Assembly: GCA_003402285.1 (NCBI GenBank)
Contig: QFXG01000015.1
Location: forward strand, 1 to 64,000
Source of the DNA: Candidatus Nitrotoga sp. SPKER
GTDB taxonomy: Bacteria > Pseudomonadota > Gammaproteobacteria > Burkholderiales > Gallionellaceae
Direction: 5' to 3'
Length of the DNA stretch: 64,000 nt
Shown: positions 58,768-64,000 of the stretch, piece by piece
How the letters are laid out: each line of letters begins with the position of its first letter
How positions within the stretch are numbered: the first letter of the stretch is position 1
Notes under the pieces: generated by a model
The model's database searches: none
What the model was told of the DNA's origin: nothing
Seen by the model: the letters and a program-made list of their open reading frames with translations, nothing else
Program-made: the position numbers and the translations under genes

Positions 58768-59478
58768 ATGCCTTTATTGTCTAGTAACCCACCGCAACAA
58801 TGCCGTTGGCACAGATTCAACACAACTATCGAATTAGAACAGGCTGCAATACAAACAATATTGCAAACGGCGCTTTTGGCCATTAGCCTGCGTGGGGCTT
58901 TTCATATCGTGCTCGCTGGCGGCACAACGCCGCGCCGTATATATGAATCGCTGCGCAACTCTGATGCAGATTGGGCTGCCTGGCATGTTTATTTTGGTGA
59001 TGAACGTTGTCTGCCAGCTGACCATGTGGAACGCAACAGCTGGATGGCCGCACAGGCGTGGCTTAATCACGTCGCCATCCCTCGTACCCAGATTCACTTT
59101 ATTCCCACAGAGGAAGGCGCGCAGGCAGCAGCCAGCGCTTATATAGAAACACTGGCGGGCATTGAGTTATTTGATTTAGTTCTACTCGGATTAGGAGAAG
59201 ATGGTCACACTGCCAGCCTGTTTCCTGGTCACGACTTGGCCAACACGGCCGATGCTCCAACCGTTATTGTAGTGGGAAATGCACCAAAATATCCGCCACA
59301 GCGAATATCACTCAGCGCACATCGCTTGAGTATGGCACGCAAAGTTATATTTATAGTAAGCGGTGCTATGAAACAGCAGGCCATAACCGACTGGCGCAAT
59401 GGCATCGCTATTCCTGCTGCTGCCGTTAGTCCGATAAACGGTGTGGATATATATCTTGAAGCGGCGCTGCTAGCGTGA
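58768..59478 (+). CDS. pgl: 6-phosphogluconolactonase
   Basis: 236 residues of the DevB/SOL type. It has the family blocks IVLAGGTTPRRIYESL, VYFGDERCLPADHVERN and LLGLGEDGHTASLFPG. It hydrolyses 6-phosphogluconolactone in the oxidative pentose phosphate pathway. It lies 12 bases past the IS630 remnant, so the element lies in its promoter region. It is convergent with the GH57 genes. Confidence 0.94.
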   Translation: MPLLSSNPPQQCRWHRFNTTIELEQAAIQTILQTALLAISLRGAFHIVLAGGTTPRRIYESLRNSDADWAAWHVYFGDERCLPADHVERNSWMAAQAWLNHVAIPRTQIHFIPTEEGAQAAASAYIETLAGIELFDLVLLGLGEDGHTASLFPGHDLANTADAPTVIVVGNAPKYPPQRISLSAHRLSMARKVIFIVSGAMKQQAITDWRNGIAIPAAAVSPINGVDIYLEAALLA

Positions 59479-59607
59479 GTTGCTTATCACATCTTTATAA
59501 AGATCACATATTGAACTGGCGCGGTGAGAATAGACAAACCTCCCTACTATTTGATGACGCTATGTTGCTAATTACCATGCGGAAAATGTAAATATAATGA
59601 CCTATAA

Positions 59608-61632
59608 TTACAGCGTTGCATTACCCGAATTTATGGTCAACATAACGCTCATTTCATTTTGCGAAAGCGACCATTGCAAAGTTAGCATCACAGCTTGCAT
59701 GATCTTTTCGAATCCGGCTTCGGATTGCGAAACCGTGAAATATGGCATGCCACGTAATTGAATCGGGTAATTGTTATTGAGCACTATATTTCCACCTAAG
59801 ACATGGTCATCCAGCACCAAACCATCCATATCACCTAATACGAGCTCACTGCCAAAACCGCTGAGAATTTTTTCATCCTGGATATAACGGCCAGCGTAAC
59901 CATTACAACTCGGCATTGCCAGTGCCACACGAGTGAAAAAGCTACCTTGTAGGGCGCTGTCAAAGGTATAACGAACGCATAGGCAATTAGCGTTCAGGCT
60001 AATTCGTTTTTGTATAGTTTTGCCACCAAAGTCTGTATGGAATAATATTCCTTCGGTGTTTGTTTCGACCAATTCATAAACAAGCTCAATTTCTTTGTCA
60101 TCCAACAATAAAGAGTCACGAAATAAGGTCTGTGCGTAGCTATCTGCCATTAAATTTTCTGTAGTGATTTCATCCTTAAAAGCCACGCGATCATGCGCTG
60201 AAACAATACCAACACCCTCATGCGGCCGCATAGCCTGACTGGATTCAATTTTACGGAAATAATGCTCTACCTGACGACGCAGGATATCGCCAAAATTATG
60301 GTACAACTGATACGCATCAAGTTCAGATATGCTGCCGCTGCCGTCAAGCTTCACGATCGCTTGCAGCATTGCATTATGCAGAAAAACTTCATCATGACCG
60401 TCACTATCGGCATCGGTACAAAAACACGCTGCCCGTGGAAACATCTTATCCAGTAAAGATTCCAGCTTAACAATAGCGCCGTATACCGCCCGGCGCAGGT
60501 GTGGCAGATACAATCCGCCAAACAAACCATGCCAGTATGCGTCGTTAGCTTGCGCAATATAGAGTTGATCAAGCATTTCCGGTGTGCACTTTTCTTCCGG
60601 CAGGGCATGTAAACGTTCAGATAACCCCAACATGCGCTTATGCATCCAGTTTGACTCGGGATAACGGGTGAGAAAATTCTTCCAAATGCCGCCACGCAAA
60701 AATGCCTTGCGCTCTTCATAATGGCCACTTGCTTTTTCCGTATGAATTAAATCAGCATACGTATGTGCAGCCGCTACCGGCAAAGTCCACTCGTTCATTT
60801 CAATGTACGAGGTAGTCGGCAGATATACAATACCGCGCGTTTTTTCATTTGCGTGATAGTCCCGATAAGTCTGTGTGGTAATCTTAGGTGAAGCCAACAC
60901 CCCTCGGATAAAATCTTCCAACCAACCTTTCTCATAAACCCACTGGTAAGTTTCCGGCCAGATACCAAATTTTTCGATGTCGTCGAAATACACAGCGGAT
61001 GCTTGCATGTCGTTACGCGTCAGACTTTCGAGATAAGCCACTACTTCATGCGCCGGAGAAAATGGCATGCGGTAACGTAACGCCTCGGAAATGGGAAACA
61101 AGTCGAGTTTGCGACCGTCCTCTTCGGTAGTAAAATAGCCATTTAATTCTTCAATACGTTTGCCGCTGCATAAAAAGTGGTAATCATCTACTGTAACGTA
61201 TTTAATTTTAGAATCCGATAACGCAGGAACGACTGTTGCCTCCCACACGCGTTCGGTTAACCATGCACCTTCTGCCCTGGTACCCATTCGGGCTTCCAGT
61301 TTGTCAGATAACCTGATGATCTGCCCGATACGATCACGGTTAGGAATAACCGCCAGAACCGGCTCAGTATCTCCGCCACCAAACATTTCGACCTGGCCGC
61401 GTTGCACCATTTCAGTGAGTAACGCCATATCTTGCGGATATTTATTAAACAGGTAATCGAGTAACCAACCACTGAAATGTGCGGCAAAACGAAATTCAGG
61501 ATAACGATGCAAAATATGTAGGAATGGTTTGTAACAACGCTGATGTGCATCGTCTACCACTTCCGGAAAATTGCCCACCGGCTGATGAGCATGGACACCA
61601 AAAAGTAAAGAAACTGTTTCGTATGTTTTCAT
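59608..61632 (-). CDS. GH57 glucanotransferase-like enzyme with DUF1925/DUF1926 domains
   Basis: 674 residues. The GH57 barrel begins LLFGVHAHQPVGNF. The nucleophile glutamate is E127 in AWLTERVWEA and the acid/base aspartate is D217 or D218 in VYFDDIEKFGIWP; archaeal 4-alpha-glucanotransferases have DDGEKFG at this place. The C-terminal half matches the alpha-amylase/4-alpha-glucanotransferase beta domains. It remodels maltodextrin or glycogen branches in the cytoplasm. It is encoded downstream of a second GH57 gene and glgC. Confidence 0.88.
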   Translation of the reverse strand: MKTYETVSLLFGVHAHQPVGNFPEVVDDAHQRCYKPFLHILHRYPEFRFAAHFSGWLLDYLFNKYPQDMALLTEMVQRGQVEMFGGGDTEPVLAVIPNRDRIGQIIRLSDKLEARMGTRAEGAWLTERVWEATVVPALSDSKIKYVTVDDYHFLCSGKRIEELNGYFTTEEDGRKLDLFPISEALRYRMPFSPAHEVVAYLESLTRNDMQASAVYFDDIEKFGIWPETYQWVYEKGWLEDFIRGVLASPKITTQTYRDYHANEKTRGIVYLPTTSYIEMNEWTLPVAAAHTYADLIHTEKASGHYEERKAFLRGGIWKNFLTRYPESNWMHKRMLGLSERLHALPEEKCTPEMLDQLYIAQANDAYWHGLFGGLYLPHLRRAVYGAIVKLESLLDKMFPRAACFCTDADSDGHDEVFLHNAMLQAIVKLDGSGSISELDAYQLYHNFGDILRRQVEHYFRKIESSQAMRPHEGVGIVSAHDRVAFKDEITTENLMADSYAQTLFRDSLLLDDKEIELVYELVETNTEGILFHTDFGGKTIQKRISLNANCLCVRYTFDSALQGSFFTRVALAMPSCNGYAGRYIQDEKILSGFGSELVLGDMDGLVLDDHVLGGNIVLNNNYPIQLRGMPYFTVSQSEAGFEKIMQAVMLTLQWSLSQNEMSVMLTINSGNATL

Positions 61633-61974
61633 TTTTCGGATTCAGTGTTAATTGCTAATGACATCGGGATATGTCAAAAAAATGGTCATACTGACATCTG
61701 CGTAAACAATAATTACTAGATTTCTAAGGTTCCCAGAATATCCAATAAAGTTGAGGCAGAAAATCAATCTTCATCATCAAATTTTATTTAACTTTAGATC
61801 AGGGAGATTATATGGAAACGAGCGAGAAAATGGCTTTCTTTAGCGATCGTCGGTAATTTTTTGTGTTCATCTTCGATCACTTGCATACACAAAAACCCTC
61901 ACCCAAAAAATATTTAATTACGATTAATATACAGTGAATTAATATTGAATCGTCAGATAATTACAACTACGCCA
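61633..61974. other. Intergenic region between the two GH57 genes
   Basis: About 340 AT-rich bases. It separates two genes on the reverse strand, so the downstream GH57 gene may have its own promoter here. A 14-codon frame on the forward strand (61812-61856) has a good ribosome-binding site but no other support. No hairpin terminator was recognised. Confidence 0.5.
61812..61856 (+). CDS. Possible 14-codon micro-ORF
   Basis: AGGGAG lies six bases before an ATG that reads METSEKMAFFSDRR then stops. It is too short to test by composition and may be chance or the decayed start of a lost gene. Confidence 0.15.
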   Translation: METSEKMAFFSDRR

Positions 61975-63717
61975 TTAAGAGCCACGACGCATCGTACCAC
62001 CTGATTCAGGTAAACCACCACCTTGACTAATTGGGGAATTTAAAATGGCTGGAACAGGCAATTTCAAGTAACGGTATAACTGCATTAAATTGCTACGATA
62101 GAGACGATCAAAACTTTCCACTGCATGGGCAGGATTGTAATCACCAAACCACCAGAACCAGTCGGAACTTTCACATGAAGCCAACTGTTTTTCGGCAATC
62201 AAACGCTCTCCCTCGTTCAAACGGTCACTTGCCATCACCAAGTCATAATTTTGTTTCGCCATACACAACAAATCCCAAGCACGGTTTTTATCGGTTGAAC
62301 CAATCCAGGTGGAAAAATCACCGTATACCCAACTACCGGCAACGATACGCGATAGCTCTTCTTCTTTGGCCAGCTGTTTGCTTCCTTCAGCATCATCAAG
62401 CCGATCCAGATAACTACTATAAGTCGTTGTTCTGATAGTCGCGTGTGTTTGTAATGCAGAATATAAATCGGTAAAGAAATGATAGCCATTGTAAGGATAA
62501 TATTCCCAAGCATTTTCACCATCAAGGATAACACTGACCACGGGCGCTTCGCCCTCAGGTGCCTGTTGTGCAATCGCTTCGAGCTGGGAAACAAAATGCA
62601 GTGCGGCGTCCTTACCATTCCAACGCGAATATTCAAAACCAATCAAATCGGACAGACGGTCATCTCGAAAAAAACAGCGGACACCACTTGCTGCGCCTTG
62701 CACATGATAGGGGCGATAGAGATATCGAGCACGCTCAGGCAACTGATGCTCTGCTGTACGCAAGCTGTTAGCCAGTACGCCCTCGCCACTCGCCGTCCAG
62801 CGGCACTCTTGCGCCGCAAACACTCCCAGTAATTCGGTTGAAACTGCTCCTTCAGCGGGCCAAATACCATGTGGAGTGACGCCAAAACGTGTTTGGTGAC
62901 TTTTTTGAGCGGAAAGAAGATGTGCCTGAACGCGTGATTTTCCGCCAGGATAACATTTCGATTGCGGCAGACTGATATCCGGTTTGCTCTCACGCGCACT
63001 ATTGATATCCAACAACAACGGCGCAAGGGGATGGTAATGAGGGGTCGTAGAAAGTTCAATTTGACCGTTTTCAGCCAATTTTCGATAACGTGGAATAACG
63101 CCGCAAATGACTTGTCCGATCAGATCGAATAACCACTTACGATCGGCATGACTAAAGTTTTCATTCTTGCTCATTAAACCAATAACCAAGTCGTGTTCGC
63201 GGCGCACGCTTTCACCACACCAGACCAAATGGTACCAGGTCAGCAAGTCAGCAAAATATTGTCCCGATAAATAGGCAAGTTCGGTACTACCGCCGGGTTC
63301 GAGCATTTTGTACAAGTCGGACAGCCGCTTATAAGCTTGATATGGAGCAACCATACTGTGATGGCTGCTGCGGAAACAGCTAGCCAACACCAAATCGCGT
63401 TCCTCTGCGTTCAAGTCATTGAGATTCTCGCGCGCTAGCAATCGTAACAGCGGATCGCGTATCTGGCCGGTGGTGAACTGCTGTTCGTAATCTTCCAGTT
63501 GATCCAGCAAAACCGGCACAAAATTTACCGCCACTTTCACCTGAGAATGTTGTTCCAGATGAAAAGCCATATCGGTGTAATCCTTAATAGCGTGCAGATA
63601 AACCCACGGTAACAAAAAATCGCCACTGGTATGATCACGATAATCTGGCTGATGCATGTGCCAGAGAAAAACTAAATCGAGGGGCCTTGACATGAAAATT
63701 CCATTTAAGTTAGACAT
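61975..63717 (-). CDS. GH57-family glycoside hydrolase (alpha-amylase/branching-type)
   Basis: 580 residues; an alternative start at 63693 (MSRPLDLVF, with GGAA upstream) is about equally likely. The GH57 barrel opens LVFLWHMHQPDYRD. The nucleophile glutamate is E289 in GIWPAEGAVS and the catalytic aspartate is D399 in ILDGENAWEYYPYNG. No DUF1926 region is present, so it is a different subtype from the downstream gene. It probably hydrolyses or rearranges alpha-1,4-glucans. It starts 14 bases after glgC ends. Confidence 0.88.
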   Translation of the reverse strand: MSNLNGIFMSRPLDLVFLWHMHQPDYRDHTSGDFLLPWVYLHAIKDYTDMAFHLEQHSQVKVAVNFVPVLLDQLEDYEQQFTTGQIRDPLLRLLARENLNDLNAEERDLVLASCFRSSHHSMVAPYQAYKRLSDLYKMLEPGGSTELAYLSGQYFADLLTWYHLVWCGESVRREHDLVIGLMSKNENFSHADRKWLFDLIGQVICGVIPRYRKLAENGQIELSTTPHYHPLAPLLLDINSARESKPDISLPQSKCYPGGKSRVQAHLLSAQKSHQTRFGVTPHGIWPAEGAVSTELLGVFAAQECRWTASGEGVLANSLRTAEHQLPERARYLYRPYHVQGAASGVRCFFRDDRLSDLIGFEYSRWNGKDAALHFVSQLEAIAQQAPEGEAPVVSVILDGENAWEYYPYNGYHFFTDLYSALQTHATIRTTTYSSYLDRLDDAEGSKQLAKEEELSRIVAGSWVYGDFSTWIGSTDKNRAWDLLCMAKQNYDLVMASDRLNEGERLIAEKQLASCESSDWFWWFGDYNPAHAVESFDRLYRSNLMQLYRYLKLPVPAILNSPISQGGGLPESGGTMRRGS

Positions 63718-63731
63718 AAATAAAACTAGTT

Positions 63732-64000
63732 TTAACGCACGCGGTGCACTTCCTGGCTCAACATATCAGGAGTAATTAACGTAATACCGTTATCACTCAC
63801 AAAAAAGCGTCTTGCATCTTCCTCACGGTTAACCCCAGCGGTCATACCTTCCGGGATGACACAATTTTTGTCCACCACCACACGCTTGAGCGTTACATTG
63901 CGTGACACCTTTACGTTGGGCAAAATTACCGACTCTTCTACATTACTGTAACTATGTATGTGCACGTTAGAGAATAGAAGCGAATTGCGCACGTGTGCAC
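63732..64000 (-). CDS. glgC: Glucose-1-phosphate adenylyltransferase, C-terminal part (runs off window)
   Basis: About 89 residues are visible. The beta-helix C-terminal domain of bacterial GlgC is clear: LLFSNVHIHSYSNVEES, then CVIPEGMTAGVNREEDARRF and the final GITLITPDML. It makes ADP-glucose, the donor for glycogen synthesis, so it ties the two GH57 genes to storage polysaccharide. The N-terminal catalytic domain is outside the window. Confidence 0.93.
   Translation of the reverse strand, partial: AHVRNSLLFSNVHIHSYSNVEESVILPNVKVSRNVTLKRVVVDKNCVIPEGMTAGVNREEDARRFFVSDNGITLITPDMLSQEVHRVR

Noticed and set aside
1-64000. CRISPR arrays, tRNA or rRNA genes
   Set aside because: I looked for regularly spaced direct repeats and for cloverleaf-like or rRNA-like sequence in the spacers and saw none; a covariance-model scan was not possible here.

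Overview
The window looks like a chromosomal segment of a betaproteobacterium, most likely within Nitrosomonadales (Gallionellaceae or Nitrosomonas relatives); this taxon is inferred from protein style and gene order only. Supporting signs are the order rpsB-tsf-pyrH-frr-uppS-cdsA-dxr-rseP-bamA-skp-lpxD-fabZ-lpxA-lpxB-rnhB, an RF2 gene with the classical programmed frameshift, and a GlgC/GH57 glucan cluster. Base composition is moderate. No rRNA, tRNA or CRISPR array was seen.

Layout. 1-121: edge of a probable IS4-family element. 249-5410: cysM, comEA, a BrkB/YihY membrane protein overlapping a DNA-deoxyinosine glycosylase, and a lipoprotein HtrA/Deg protease with a small zinc-ribbon protein. 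5842-8282: a cytoplasmic PAS histidine kinase and NarL-type response regulator, divergent from recJ across a palindrome-rich spacer. 8577-14881: recJ, a DUF4010 membrane protein, prfB, a DUF3301 protein and lysS. 14933-17358: a secreted matrixin-like metalloprotease and a secreted partner.

17997-40475 is the accessory core, a surface-polysaccharide locus made of two convergent operons. The forward operon (17997-32793) encodes an ABC-2 exporter (Wzm/Wzt) interrupted by a HicB/HicA toxin-antitoxin pair, a methyltransferase, a WbsX-like protein, five stand-alone glycosyltransferases or GT-associated enzymes, a polysaccharide deacetylase, an uncharacterised 628-residue protein and a fusion of a family 2 glycosyltransferase to a sulfatase/phosphotransferase-like domain. 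The reverse operon (40475-32997) encodes a sulfotransferase, an SGNH/MBOAT acetylation pair, a membrane-anchored deacetylase-like protein, two glycosyltransferases and a secreted TPR protein. Together they read as synthesis, decoration (methyl, acetyl, sulfate, deacetylation) and ABC-dependent export of a glycan. No priming transferase or nucleotide-sugar gene is present in the window.

40703-54799 (reverse strand) is the conserved translation / isoprenoid / phospholipid / outer-membrane biogenesis / lipid A cluster, with a recognisable promoter before rpsB and a hairpin between rpsB and tsf. 55219-59478 (forward) carries bcp, a PIN-PhoH ATPase, msrB, ispZ/yciB, an internally deleted IS630-type element with both ends intact, and pgl. 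59608-64000 (reverse) carries two different GH57 enzymes downstream of a truncated glgC, suggesting storage-glucan metabolism.

Most genes are ordinary. The items most worth a second look are the glycosyltransferase-sulfatase-like fusion, the toxin-antitoxin pair between wzm and wzt, the 628-residue orphan, the matrixin/partner pair and the tandemly duplicated sensor-kinase coiled coil.
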